Source of the DNA: Phallusia fumigata
Taxonomy: Eukaryota > Chordata > Ascidiacea > Phlebobranchia > Ascidiidae
NCBI GenBank assembly: GCA_008931825.1
Contig: QXVZ01004732.1
Location: forward strand, 1-29,284
Direction of reading: 5' to 3'
Length of the DNA stretch: 29,284 nt
Positions 1 through 9,486 of the stretch are shown piece after piece. Within the stretch, counting starts at the first letter, position 1, and each line of letters begins with the position of its first letter. A program made the translations under genes and the position numbers. The notes under the pieces are model-generated. The model was not told the origin of the DNA. It ran no database searches and saw only the letters and a program-made list of their open reading frames with translations.

Positions 1-966
1 CCCCCACCCATTCCAGTGGATCCATATGGCCTGTAGGAAGACCCATACATACCTGACCCTCCATACATCCCACCACCATACATGCTTCCATATCCCCCTG
101 CAATATTTATATAGTATAGATTGGGGGTGTTGAAACTACTGCCCCTTTATTCTGGTACACCACATGTTATTACAAGCTAGTGTATTAATCCAATTCAATT
201 CGCTTCTGTCCATTAACCTACGACTCAGTTTACATTTTGTTAATGAGGTGTGTGTGATTGTGTGCTAGTTCTTGTCCAAACACACATGGCCCATGAGGCA
301 AAAAGTTTGCCTGCCCAGGGTTGTAAACCATTATAGAATAGTCTCAAATGGTTCTCTTTTTGTAGCTCATAAACATTTTTAACACCAGGATAGTCAACTT
401 TAGTCCAACAATTGTGCCTCGCAATCTTCACTTTGTGTTAAGTCTTGTTCAAGAGCTGTTTCTGGCTTGGTGATTGTTTCAGTCTTACTGTATTCCCGGG
501 ACTTAACATGCAAAACGCACTGATTTCAAGCTATCTTTAAACTGTCACATACCTAGTCCATAACTGGATCCATAATTTCCAAGTCCACTGTAACCCAAGC
601 CACCAAGACCTCCATATGATGGTTGATATAGGGTTGATCTCTGCCAAACATAAACACTTACAGGTTTTACAGTTGTTAGTAGTCAGCAAAGCCAAGCCAC
701 TCAACATATTGATACTCGCACAATCCAAAAGTACAACAAACAATACAACCATATGTTGGTTCAAAGAAAATAGTGCATACCTACCTGTTTATAATTTATA
801 ACATCATAATTGTGTACAGAATATTAAAGGTCACCTGTTGTGTTGGCCTTGCTGGTACTGGAGGTGGTGTTCTTGTATCAGTTATGTCAGCAGAGGACCG
901 GAGGTTGCCCATACTCCCAGCCCGATTTATTTCCCATGGTTTTGGAGGAGATCCGTTGGAGGTCAT
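1..966 (-). CDS. PEX13: PEX13, peroxisomal membrane docking protein (5' part, incomplete)
   Basis: Peroxin-13 sits in the peroxisomal membrane and, with PEX14, docks cargo-loaded PEX5/PEX7 for matrix protein import. Three exons are readable on the minus strand: 966-835 (44 codons from ATG), 640-553 and 97 to beyond the left edge. Donors and acceptors are GT/AG, and the phases (0, then 1) join without a stop. The N-terminus has the family's KPW motif (residues 9-11), then a PPPVPARPTQQ stretch matching the proline-rich segment of animal PEX13. Exons 2-3 encode the Gly/Tyr/Ser-rich region (GYGSMYGGGMYGG and similar) that precedes the membrane part. The transmembrane segments and SH3 domain would lie off the left edge. 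The gene lies 491 bp downstream of VPS45 on the same strand. Identification is by family knowledge of the N-terminal pattern; the full protein cannot be checked here. Confidence 0.88.
98..552 (-). other. PEX13 intron 2
   Basis: This 455-bp intron is bounded by a gtatgt donor at its high-coordinate end and a ttgcag acceptor at 98-103. It contains a 63-codon open frame on the gene strand (240-431), with no recognisable homology and no join to the flanking frames. Nothing else stands out in it. Confidence 0.75.
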
Positions 967-1457
967 TAAGTTAAGCGGTCTGTGAAACTAAGCATTAAGG
1001 GTACCTAAGGACATGTATTGCACATTTACAGGTGAGAACTAATGTAGCAAACACATACAGTTACAATCAAATGCACAAGTCTGTTCTGACAATATATAGC
1101 ACTGAAACACAACTCATAAGATACGACCTACTCCAAGGTTTATAGTCATAATTGAAAACACTAACATTTTCCATTTGCACATTTAGGACACAAACAAATA
1201 TTTGTTTACCAAATGTAACTTAACAACAAACTTTTAACAAATGTATAAGCAACTTCACAAATGTGACATTTTAAAATTATTTCTGACAAACCATGTCGAA
1301 GCAAAGGTTAAGACAACCAAGACCAACAGAAACAAAAAGTCAAGAGAAATCATTCACGCTGTTGTTTGGATTCAAAATTGACAAACAGCTAAAACTTGTA
1401 AATTAGTATGGATAAATGCACCATTGTTTGAAGGATGACGAGTTACTTTTGGAAATT
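967..1457. other. Spacer between VPS45 and PEX13
   Basis: This 491-bp stretch lies between two minus-strand genes and must hold the VPS45 3'UTR and the PEX13 5'UTR or promoter. I find no AATAAA or ATTAAA on the minus strand and no clear TATA or CCAAT element. It is AT-rich with no convincing open frame. Confidence 0.6.
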
Positions 1458-3101
1458 TTAGGACACTGTTGCCGTCATAAACTCGTCGATGAATGACAAA
1501 CCATTATGGATGGTTGTGCCACCAAGGATTACGCGAACACCTGAATTGCTGGCATTAATGGCATCAACACATGCCACCTCTTCATATGTTGTGCCTCCGA
1601 CAATAAACACTATCACATCACTTGGACGTTCAGACATTATTGATGGGCCTGCATAAGGGTAATCAGACTCTCTGAGACGACCTTTCAACAACTGTTCAAC
1701 TGTGTCTTTTATCTTTGGAACATGCTGAGTGTAGACATTTTCCACACCTTTCAAACCCTTGAAAAACTTTCGAGTCATGGAAATGCCTGGCATCTCAGCA
1801 GGCTGACTTGGCCGCCCGCCAACAGCAGCATATTTCAGTAGTGCAGAAATAATCCTTCGACTGTCTCTGGAGGAAAGTTGGTCAATCAATGACGTGGTGG
1901 CATTGTTTGAATGAGAATCATAGCGCAATGAATACAAAGCCACCAAGCGCAAAGCATCCACACTGCTAGTGGACGGTTGCCTTAGCAATGCTCTGACCTT
2001 TTGTATTGCACTGGAGTGGTCGCTTTGACAAGCAATGTCTTGTTCACACTCTGAGATTTCAAGAAGGTTGCTTGCACCGACTATTTTTGACAGTTCCCCA
2101 ACTACAGTGACATGTTTTGCCACTGTCCCCGACATCTTTTTAAACTGTGGGTAGTTTTCCACAAATGCCTTCATATCATCGATAGATTCAACTTTTTGCT
2201 GACTTCTTGTCTTGGCCTGAAAATCATCTCTTAGCTCTTTAATACTGGAACCAATTTCACCAAAATTCTTGTAAAGATTTTCCCTATAAAACTGATCGTG
2301 CAGGGGGGACAGAACAACCTCATGTAGATCCTTTTTAACCCCAGGCCTCTTGGACAAATCAACCCGGCCATTTTTAATTCCTAGAAGCTCATGGGTCATG
2401 GCCTGGTAGGTCCACTGATTAAGTAGAGGAGTGACAGGATCAAACCTTCGATCTAAAATTAGCAGCATTGGAGTTGAATCAGAACGTCGGAAGTCAAATA
2501 AAGATGCCTCTCGAGAAATGAGGAGTTTTACACTATCTGCCAGCTGATGGCACATTTCAGAATTTGCCTGGTATCGAATCATGGGACATTTTTTCAGGGC
2601 AAGAAACACCGAAGTTAAGCCATGGCAGGTTCTTGTCAGGTGATGTTGGCTCCAGATAAAATGACGAGCACAGTTTGTTATGTTTAAAGTGAAATGGTGA
2701 ATATCAACAGGATAGAAATCGGCAAAATACTCATTTATATCACTGACACATTCATGTTCGTCACTCTCGGCAAGGGTTTTCACATCACTCTTACTGAGGG
2801 CATGACTGAAATACAAGAAGTACTTTCCATATCGAGGATTTTTCAGCTCCTTGCATAATAGCTGGACATTTTCCTTTGTTGGTCGAACAAACACTATTGC
2901 ATTCAGATGCTTCATGACTTCACCATGTTCGTTTCCAATATTTTCAAACAGGTAGACTTCCTTTTGCAAAATTTCTGAGCGTGTGTAAACCATACTCACT
3001 ATTCCAGTGGTTTCTTTATCCATGAGCAGTACTCTCATTCCAGTGCCGCTGTCGGAAATCATTTTGGAGACATATTTTTTCACTGCCAGTACCACATCCA
3101 T
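1458..3101 (-). CDS. VPS45: VPS45, Sec1/Munc18 vesicle-fusion protein, intronless
   Basis: A single uninterrupted frame encodes 547 residues, against about 570 in human. VPS45 is the Sec1/Munc18 (SM) protein that binds syntaxin-type SNAREs on the trans-Golgi and endosomes and promotes fusion of transport vesicles. It is recognisable end to end by family-typical blocks: VLLMDKETTGIVSMVYT near the N-terminus, KCPMIRYQ, LLILDRRFDPVTPLLNQWTYQ, FVENYPQFKKMSG, KHVTVVGELS, FFKGLKGVENVYTQH and VIVFIVGGTTYEE near the C-terminus. The start is the ATG at 3101-3099 (MDVVLAVKKYVSKM), which aligns with the family N-terminus; the open frame upstream of it has no earlier ATG. The stop is TAA at 1460-1458. 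The short C-terminal tail beyond the SM fold seen in vertebrates is missing. The gene is divergent from CRLF3 and lies upstream of PEX13. The intronless coding region is unusual, since vertebrate orthologues have many introns. No frame damage is seen, so I read it as functional. Confidence 0.97.
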   Translation of the reverse strand: MDVVLAVKKYVSKMISDSGTGMRVLLMDKETTGIVSMVYTRSEILQKEVYLFENIGNEHGEVMKHLNAIVFVRPTKENVQLLCKELKNPRYGKYFLYFSHALSKSDVKTLAESDEHECVSDINEYFADFYPVDIHHFTLNITNCARHFIWSQHHLTRTCHGLTSVFLALKKCPMIRYQANSEMCHQLADSVKLLISREASLFDFRRSDSTPMLLILDRRFDPVTPLLNQWTYQAMTHELLGIKNGRVDLSKRPGVKKDLHEVVLSPLHDQFYRENLYKNFGEIGSSIKELRDDFQAKTRSQQKVESIDDMKAFVENYPQFKKMSGTVAKHVTVVGELSKIVGASNLLEISECEQDIACQSDHSSAIQKVRALLRQPSTSSVDALRLVALYSLRYDSHSNNATTSLIDQLSSRDSRRIISALLKYAAVGGRPSQPAEMPGISMTRKFFKGLKGVENVYTQHVPKIKDTVEQLLKGRLRESDYPYAGPSIMSERPSDVIVFIVGGTTYEEVACVDAINASNSGVRVILGGTTIHNGLSFIDEFMTATVS

Positions 3102-4050
3102 GATGCACACCACAAATTTATACACTAGTTAAACAGAAAACAAACGCATGTGGATTTAACTCTTAAGAATCAAAACATGAAAAATACAGAACTACAATGG
3201 AGACTTAACCCATTATGAGCCAGGTAATGTTCCAAACTTCAAATGCCCTTTTGTTTTACCAATTATCATACTATTCTTAAACTTATTCGCTTGGCCTGTT
3301 TCAGATGCATCACATCAAGAATATTGCCAGTTAACGACTTGTAAAAGCCGTTACCCACTCGCAGCAACAACAACAATCGCAACCACAAGTATTGGAAAAC
3401 TGCACTGCGCTTCGTTAACTCGTGCGTAACCTTACAAATAACCATCGAAAATAAAATATCCGTCGAAAGTTTTGTTTTATAAAACGGAAACAAATACAAA
3501 TGCAGTTTGATTCAAAATTATTAAACCTGTCATATGTTGATTATGAAGTTGATACCTATTCGGCAATTTTCCATCAGCTTTGGCGAACCCTCATATTTCT
3601 TGTTTAGTTTCATGTTTTTTAGATTATAATAATTCCAGAATACGCAAGTTGCAAATTTAGGTGCATTTGGTGGGAATTTTTATGCCTAATTTTTGAATTA
3701 GAAATGCAAGGGCACTTGCACAGCTCAAACACCCGAACGAGTCAAAAGTTTGGAGTGATACTAACAATTAAGCATGAAAAAATGCCGTAGTTTGTAGAGC
3801 CCCTGTCGCGCATATATCTAGATTGCTGCGTTAAACAGGAACTTTACTTAAAACCAGCGATGTTACCGATATATATGTAAATGCAAAAATATGTTTCGCA
3901 TGCATGCCTCATGAATGCGTCAAACCATGAAAATAACTTCCGTAACAGCCGATAGGCGTTGTTGCCATCACGCAAGACTACGAAGGCAAGGCAAATCATT
4001 AGTTGGTTGAGCATTACGGTATGTTTGCATAGCCCGGGGAAAAGACAACA
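3102..4050. promoter_or_regulatory. Divergent promoter region between VPS45 and CRLF3
   Basis: About 950 bp separate the two start codons, which face away from each other, so both promoters and 5'UTRs must lie here. A TATA-like run (gatatatatg) is at about 3866-3875. A minimal upstream frame (ATG, two codons, stop) at 4021-4032 ends 18 bases before the CRLF3 start. Open frames on either strand here are short and unrecognised. Any 5'UTR intron cannot be decided from sequence alone. Confidence 0.5.
4021..4032 (+). promoter_or_regulatory. Possible three-residue upstream ORF before CRLF3
   Basis: ATG-TTT-GCA-TAG lies 18 bases upstream of the CRLF3 start codon. If the mRNA begins upstream of it, this minimal frame could lower translation of the main frame. 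The same bases also contain a splice-donor-like gtatgt (4019-4024), so the segment could instead be removed as a 5'UTR intron boundary. Confidence 0.3.
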
Positions 4051-5472
4051 ATGGAGCAAAACGTCCAGGACGCCATTGAAACTGTTGACAGCGCAAGAGA
4101 ACATAAGTGTGAACTTGAAGGCCGACAAAACCAGCTCAATGCGGCTATTTCACAAGTCGAAACAACTGCTGAAATTACTCGAAAAGAGATCCAGCAATAC
4201 TTCGCAGATTTGCAGCAAAAAGTGGCACACGAAATTCAAGCAAGGGTTCGAGTTTTGCTTGAAGAAGTGAACCAAATTGAACAGCAGTCTATAGATCCCC
4301 TGAAAGACTGTAATATCGTCATTAAAGAAAGCATCGACGAGGCTGCCGCTGTAGTTACTGCCGGTGACAATTTGCTTAACCAGGACATTGATTCCGAATC
4401 ATGCGGGAAACAGATCAAGAAATTTATTTCAATGGCTGATAGTCTACCTTTAGACAGTCTTCCAGAAGTTCCCACTGTCACTGAAGTGCCAAGTATATCA
4501 GTTATTTTTGATGAAGGTTTTGTGCAAACTATTCAAAAGGCAATTCGATTGGAAGGCACAATCAGTAAGCAATCACCTGTGCAAATTATTGATATGCAAC
4601 CGAGACCCGGTGGAATAATTTTAAAGTGGAATGATATTGACGAGGATGTCATTTCAGAACTGAAGGAGACTGGACATAAGTTGTTGTATAAAGTGCAATG
4701 TTGCCTGGGTAAAGTTAGCAAGACATCCATCAAAGGAAAAAAGGACATAAACACATTCAGAGAGGAATATGTTGGTCCCGAAACAGTGTGTACAGTTAGA
4801 AATCTTTCACCTAACACAGTGTACACGTTTCGTGTCTGTCGCTGTGTATATGAGGACTCAAATGGCCAGGTTGAAGCAAAACAATGGAGCCCCTGGAGCA
4901 TTTATCAGGAAAAAATGACCACTATGTCCGGATTTAGATGGGCAACTCTGAAAGACTCTGATTCATTTGCAATCACGGAAAAGTTTAAAACTGCAAGTAA
5001 GAAAAGTGGATTTGGAAAAGTATTGTATTCTGATGTGTCAGACAACTTGATAGGATTTCCTGTGACTTTAAAAATAGAAGCAGAAGGAAAAACCAGGAAC
5101 AAAACAGACTGCATCTCTTTGTGCACAAAACGAGATCCAGATGCAACTGGCTTGCATACAAAAGAAGGAACACTCTGCCTAATGGCTGATGGGCATGTGT
5201 ATGTCAATGGTACATTGGGATCAACCAAATTTTCCAGTTTTTCTAGGGGAATTTTTGTTACTTTTAAGCTTGAAAAAGTTGAGGATGGAGAAAATCAGAC
5301 AGTAAAATCAAAGATTACCAGACCAACAACTTTTCGAGTTTCAGTCGTGGTTGGAGAAAGAGAAGCTGTGTTTGACTGGCACCCTTTTAAGTCTCTAACT
5401 CCTTGTTCCTCACACAACCTAGCTATTGCTCTTATGTTTTCTGCCTCCGGATGGAAAGTTTCATTTGTTTAA
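4051..5472 (+). CDS. CRLF3: CRLF3, cytokine receptor-like factor 3, intronless
   Basis: One uninterrupted frame encodes 473 residues, against about 442 in human. CRLF3 is a cytosolic, receptor-related protein found from cnidarians to mammals; in insects it has been linked to erythropoietin-like neuroprotective signalling. Visible layout: N-terminal coiled coil (about residues 5-80, rich in E/Q/K with the conserved LLEEVNQIEQ), the family block DSLPEVPTVTEVPS (about 135-148), a fibronectin-III domain (about 175-285) starting at SPVQI and PGGIILKW and ending in the class-I cytokine-receptor signature WSPWS at 279-283, then an SPRY-like C-terminal domain ending in SGWKVSFV. There is no signal peptide or transmembrane segment, as expected for the family. 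The ATG at 4051 aligns with the family N-terminus. The FN3 domain is longer than in human because of a Lys/Ser-rich insertion around residues 218-235. I see no AATAAA or ATTAAA in the 390 bp downstream. Confidence 0.96.
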   Translation: MEQNVQDAIETVDSAREHKCELEGRQNQLNAAISQVETTAEITRKEIQQYFADLQQKVAHEIQARVRVLLEEVNQIEQQSIDPLKDCNIVIKESIDEAAAVVTAGDNLLNQDIDSESCGKQIKKFISMADSLPLDSLPEVPTVTEVPSISVIFDEGFVQTIQKAIRLEGTISKQSPVQIIDMQPRPGGIILKWNDIDEDVISELKETGHKLLYKVQCCLGKVSKTSIKGKKDINTFREEYVGPETVCTVRNLSPNTVYTFRVCRCVYEDSNGQVEAKQWSPWSIYQEKMTTMSGFRWATLKDSDSFAITEKFKTASKKSGFGKVLYSDVSDNLIGFPVTLKIEAEGKTRNKTDCISLCTKRDPDATGLHTKEGTLCLMADGHVYVNGTLGSTKFSSFSRGIFVTFKLEKVEDGENQTVKSKITRPTTFRVSVVVGEREAVFDWHPFKSLTPCSSHNLAIALMFSASGWKVSFV

Positions 5473-5865
5473 ACTGTGTATTTTTTCTTTGGAATGTCTT
5501 GCCTTGTTTAATATGAGGTTTTTTATGTGTTGGAAATATGCATTCAAAGTTAGTTTGTGGAATTTTGCCCCTTTTGGTAGTTTGTTAGATTGTGAAACAA
5601 CTAGGATGCCTCAAAAGCTTTTGGTGTGTCTAGTCTGCCAAAGCTCAGGGTTTAATTGTACAAACTCCAGTAAAATATGCACACAAATGTTATGTCGTTT
5701 TTTGGGCTGGTTATAGTCTCTGCCCAAAGAAATGTGTGAGTAGTCTTAACTTGAAATATTATGTTGTCTTAATATTTGCAAATGTATTATGTATCCACTC
5801 ATAAGTTGCAATTTGTTATGCATCATACATTGATATGTGCTGTCATCTGAGGTGTCTGACATGCA
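5473..5865. other. Spacer between CRLF3 and the lectin-domain gene
   Basis: These 393 bp hold the CRLF3 3'UTR and presumably the promoter of the next same-strand gene. The stretch is T-rich with no canonical poly(A) signal and no TATA or CCAAT element that I can defend. The 96-codon open frame beginning at 5426 inside CRLF3 is an out-of-frame shadow. Confidence 0.55.
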
Positions 5866-8525
5866 ATGACCNTACAGTCTAGAACGAGTCCAGAAACTGT
5901 GGTAATTTGCGTTCAAACCTGTTTTTCAGCCCCTCAAGACCACAACATTTTTGTACGTGTTGAAAATCATGTTTTGGCGAACAGGCAAACGGGTTTACAG
6001 CGCAGGGTGGCGCTGTTGAGCATTACCAATGGTACTCGGTTATGTAAGACGCGAGCATTAACCTAATATCAAAATTTACAGCTAATTGTGGTTTTGTTAC
6101 AGTCAAAAAGCACTCGTAGAAGTTCAAAGAAGCCGAAAAAGGCGAGCCTTCCCCCGGAACCAACAATCGCGATGAGCATGAAAATCAAAAAAGACTCAAA
6201 AACGAGAGTAAGCGTTTGGTGTGACTGGGCCATAATATATTAGCAAGTCGATACAAACCTGCTATGTCGTGGCCCTTACATGAGCGTTGCGCAAAAATGA
6301 GGACCAACATTCGTTCGCTACAATGCTTATCACCAGTACATAACCCAATTCTTGTGCAGTAAAAGATTCTGAATATTACAATATTTAACACTCAAAAAGA
6401 GGTCATTTTTTAAACTGCAATAAAAACTCAATGTCGAGTTTGGGTAAAGGGTTCACGATGCCAGTTACTATAGGCCCATAGCATAATTTTTATTGAACCA
6501 AGTTCATTGTCTAACCAACAGCGAGTCACCAGCAGATCGACCAAGGGAGGAAAAGAAGATCGCATTGAAGTGATGCCGGGTCTGACAATGGTAAGTTGTT
6601 GGGAAATCGGTATTAGCGTCATCACATGGGGTTAATCCAGAGTAAAACATTTGGTTTGATATTTGCAAATGTGAAAATATGGTTACGTCTCCTAGAAAGG
6701 CGTCATCGTTCTTAACCAATTAAGTGGTAATTGACGTCATATTTTTCACACGGTGATGGTTTCCGATTGGTTTATTTATTCTTACGTGTCGTCAAAATGG
6801 ATTAGTTTTATTTCATTGGCCACCCTATAATTGTATTTTGTTAACTGAACGTTTGCACAGAAAGAAAAATCGTCATGCAAGGGTGGGAGGAAGCGTCAGA
6901 GATCCTATTCTTCAAGTTTTACAGAGAACTCAGTGACCATGAGCAAAACAGAAAAGAATATAAACTGCCTGAGAAAGAGTATTAAATCTTTACGGGAGAG
7001 ATTGTTTCGTCAAAAGACAAGTAAGCAACTCGGATTTGTTAAATCCACATGCGTTTGTCGTGAAAGATCAAAAGTAAGCTAAAATTTGCGCTTTGTTTAC
7101 ACGCCCAACTAATACACGTATAATGCACTTCTACACGGGATTCGATAACAAATACGAGTACCGATGGGGGCTTTTTATGTCTGTATATAGGTCGGTCGGT
7201 TAAGATCATTCAGCCAACTATACTCGCCTTAATTTTAGGCAGGAAAAACTTTTTTTTGGTGTAAATACGCATTCTTTAGTGCAGCTCCTTTATTTATATT
7301 TGACTACCTAGATAAAAGACAAATCAAAAGCATTTTGAAAGCCTATTGTACTGAGTGTAACTTGTCCTTTTAGTGGATTTTTTGCATCGTCATGTTTTCT
7401 TTATTTGCAGAATATAGAGACCTGGCATGGTATAAGAGAGAGCATGAGTATTTCTATGTGAGTCCTGAAAAACTGACGTGGCAAAAAGCAAAAGAACACT
7501 GCGAAGAAATGGCGGCTGACCTCGTGTCCGACGCCATTGAAAGCGATGAGAATTACAGGTAAATAATTTGGTAATTAGGCAATGGGAAAATGTCTGCTTT
7601 AAACATGTTTCCTAATTTGTTAAGTACCAACATGTTCTTTATTTGCTCATTATGTAACAGGCCTGGCTGATTTAAAACCTTTCTACAAGCGTTTTAACAA
7701 ACTAAGAGAAAAACAGTCATCGTATTTTGAGCTGAAACTGGTCAAAGATAAGCCCGACATGTTTTAACCGCATTAGATCAATACAAACCACAAGTAAAAT
7801 GACATTTTCCATCTTTACCGCTCCTTTTTGTTTCGAAATACCGTTGATCAGACATGTTGAAATTGTAAAATTATCATCGTTTTTTTAAAAGAGCGCACCT
7901 CGTTTCGCTGCTTTCGACATTATCCGGTTTTAATGTTTCAATCCTTTCGCAATGTATTTCTGTGTGCAATTGTAGACATACACATTCCGTGGGTCTGTTT
8001 TATCCTCGTTTACATCGTTACCAACAACAGGCCATAACGTTGCACAAAACACAATGGACATTACAATAAAACTTGACCGCGGGTAAATGACTTTGCGGTA
8101 CAATTGCTGAAAGGTGTAGTCTGGGTACTTGGCTCATAAGCAATCTTAACAATCGCTCTTTCCTTGCTAACAGGTTTTTGCAAACAGAAGTTTTTCCTCA
8201 GTACGAGAACGCTTCCTTGTGGTCTGGGTTAAAACTTACTGATGGCATTTGGAAATGGACTGACGGAAGGTCTGAAGAAAGGGAAAATTTGCAACCGCTT
8301 GGTGGCGTTGTTGCTACAGGTTTGAGTTGTTATCACACAGCATTTTTAACAGCAATGTCGCTAAACATATTTTTTAATTGTTTCTACTGATCAGATCCTT
8401 TAAGAGGTCGATGCAGTGTGATGTCCAAACAGTTTCCTCGGCTTTTAGCTTCGAGACGATGCAATGAAAACCAACACCACGCTTTCTGCTATACGAACCA
8501 AGACGGCTTCTATATAAGCGGATAA
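5866..8525 (+). CDS. C-type lectin-like domain protein with basic N-terminal tail
   Basis: I assembled seven exons by eye: 5866-5901, 6103-6207, 6522-6590, 6861-7020, 7411-7558, 8174-8319 and 8395-8525. They total 795 bp and encode 264 residues. All junctions are GT/AG and phases run 0,0,0,1,2,1 with no stop. The last three exons encode a C-type lectin-like domain (about residues 128-264). It shows an aromatic first strand (HEYFYV), helix 1 with its cysteine (WQKAKEHCEEMAA), the core WSGLKL...GIWKWTDG, and cysteines in RCS, RRC and FCY, giving the four canonical positions. The calcium/sugar motifs (EPN or QPD, and WND) are not present; RLLASRRC stands where WND-x-x-C usually is. The first four exons encode about 123 residues rich in Lys, Arg and Ser (RRSSKKPKKA, KGGRKRQRS), with no signal peptide or membrane helix. 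The lectin domain is well supported. The first exon is less sure: it is only 36 bp and contains the N at 5872. Confidence 0.7.
7411..8525 (+). other. C-type lectin-like domain exons
   Basis: This is the secure part of the gene above: three exons, with acceptors ttgcag, taacag and gatcag. Together they give one complete CTLD with four cysteines. The pair between the first and last cysteine and the inner pair match the long-form disulphide pattern of the family. Intron phases 2 and 1 within the domain are compatible with one contiguous fold. The stop is TAA at 8523-8525. Confidence 0.85.
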
Positions 8526-9486
8526 AAGTTGTGATCCAGGGTTTTGCACAGGTCCACTGTGACATTCGAGTAATATTTTGCTACGATACACGTTTGTATG
8601 TTACGTTTTTTGGAAGTAATACTGTGCTACGGTTTCGTTTTCGCCATTTCCACTGTGCAAGAAAACTACGATATATTCAGCTTTTTGCACCTTTCTTTGA
8701 CAGTTAATCATGGTATAGTAGCGCTGGCTCAAAATCAATCAAATGGTTGTTTTTTAGATGTATCAGTTTTAACCATATCCGTGTTATCGTATTTCGGCCG
8801 GAGCAGAAATGGTTTCGATACTTTTGTGGTGAAACTTCGCAGAGCAATGGCGATGTATTTTTTGTATCCACAGCCATGGTTAATATTTAACAGCCCGGCT
8901 GATAAACACCAAGAGCTTGCACGTTGTCGCGACTACATGGCGTTGCCCTGCAAACATAACTATGAGAGACAACACTTTCATTAATTCAAACCGCTCCCGC
9001 AAAATTGACTGTATGAGTTGAACATCTAAAATTTCAATAACGCTTTTTAGCAGAAATTTTAGCTAATTGCATTTTACCTCATAAAAAGTTTTTAACTGGT
9101 CTGTTGATAAAACATGGCTTACTTAAAGTTATGACAACCTTCCTTAAAACAACCATTGTTTTTTAATGATAATTTCGAATTCCATGGGGGATTTACCGCA
9201 ATGCAACGCCGGCTGTGTGGTACATTTACATAACATTTGGAGGTACATAAATGTACAATGGTTCATGAAACGTTAAATGTTGAAGCTTTTGTGCTCGCTT
9301 TCAAACTATTGCATAAAATTAAATTTTCTTTGATCATCGATAATTGAAAAAGGTTGGTTAAAAATATTAGTTGTGCCCGCAAGGTTTCCGTAAAAGAACG
9401 GAATTGCAAAACGCATTTCATTTAAAAGCAATGGCATTTTTGTCTCTGCAAGCCTTTTGTTTGAATGTGTAGAAACGACCAAATTG
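8526..9486. other. Spacer between the lectin-domain gene and PGAP1
   Basis: About 960 bp hold the 3'UTR of the lectin-domain gene and the PGAP1 promoter. An ATTAAA occurs at 9318-9323, but no AATAAA was seen before it. An ATG-initiated open frame of 128 codons (8598-8984) begins with a hydrophobic stretch resembling a signal peptide. It has no recognised homology and is within the length range expected by chance. Confidence 0.5.

Noticed and set aside
240..431. 63-codon minus-strand frame inside PEX13 intron 2
   Set aside because: It lacks splice sites joining it to the flanking exons in frame, and the flanking exons already join perfectly without it.
8676..8736. Resemblance to 19442-19506 (shared tttgcacctt and ggctcaaaatc)
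   Set aside because: Only two short identical blocks with a loosely similar middle; too weak to call a dispersed repeat without a genome search.
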